Positions 13,148 through 13,206 of a stretch of 13,206 nt of DNA are shown here, piece by piece. Origin of the DNA: Lentimicrobiaceae bacterium (GTDB taxonomy: Bacteria; Bacteroidota; Bacteroidia; Bacteroidales; WCHB1-69); assembly GCA_009787485.1 (NCBI GenBank), contig WQWP01000061.1, positions 1 through 13,206 of the forward strand, written 5' to 3'. The position numbers were made by a program, and so were the translations under genes. The notes beneath the pieces are model-generated. The model had not been told where the DNA came from. It was given only the letters and a program-made list of their open reading frames with translations, and did not search any database. Position 1 is the first letter of the stretch. Each line of letters starts with the position of its first letter.

Positions 13148-13206
13148 CTACCGCACAATAACCAATCGCTTAACCACTGTTATGTTCATTTCCGAATACA
13201 TCTTCA
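13148..13206 (-). CDS. C-terminal end of a probable T9SS cargo protein (partial)
   Basis: Only the last 18 codons and a TAG stop (13150-13148) are visible. They read KMYSEMNITVVKRLVIVR, which has the pattern of the final two strands of a T9SS type A sorting domain: an alternating aliphatic strand, a turn and a terminal K-R-L-V-I-V-R. Compare the protease tail ending in NKQLVISR. The body of the gene lies beyond the window, so its function cannot be told. The short length limits certainty, but the stop codon lies in a sensible place just before the terminator hairpin. Confidence 0.6.
   Translation of the reverse strand, partial: KMYSEMNITVVKRLVIVR

Overview
The window reads as a chromosomal segment of an AT-rich bacterium of the phylum Bacteroidota, probably an anaerobic, amino-acid-fermenting Bacteroidales-like lineage. 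The evidence is: a secreted protease with a C-terminal type IX secretion (T9SS) sorting domain, and the tail of what looks like a second T9SS cargo; promoters of the Bacteroidota TAnnTTTG (-7) type with little or no Shine-Dalgarno signal; families typical of the phylum (DUF1573 and TlpA-like periplasmic proteins, DUF4143 ATPase, a short RecO); and a lysine-fermentation gene (kce). The genus cannot be named from the sequence.

Layout. 1-300 (minus): 5' part of kce, cut by the window edge, divergent from recO (394-1110, plus). 1134-2378 (minus): an AAA ATPase/DUF4143 gene that converges on recO; its promoter lies beside two exact 25-bp direct repeats. 2528-4924 (minus): a tightly overlapping three-gene operon whose order of transcription is cysteine-rich lipoprotein, TlpA-like thioredoxin protein, DUF1573 lipoprotein. 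4925-5464: a gene-poor stretch with a strong candidate for an unrecognised structured small RNA on the plus strand, with its own promoter, nested helices with competing pairings, and two tandem terminators. 5465-5695 (minus): a small orphan antitoxin-like gene. 5857-8226 (plus): a large secreted zinc metalloprotease with a T9SS tail. 8311-8676: gcvH. 8786-9781: recA, whose promoter is overlapped by a perfect 17-bp inverted repeat. 9859-10524: a Uma2-family nuclease-like gene. 10581-13077: a cell-wall cluster of a glucosaminidase, an intact M23 endopeptidase and a degenerate M23 homologue. 13148-13206 (minus): C-terminal end of a probable T9SS cargo.

How the genes relate. The recO and recA products act in the same recombinational repair pathway but the genes are not in one operon. 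The glucosaminidase and the two LytM-fold proteins form a coherent peptidoglycan-remodelling set; the second LytM protein has lost catalytic residues and probably acts as a regulator or scaffold. The lipoprotein/TlpA/DUF1573 operon is probably a periplasmic thiol-disulfide unit in which the cysteine-rich lipoprotein could be the redox substrate. The least explained and most interesting item is the candidate RNA at about 5150-5338.
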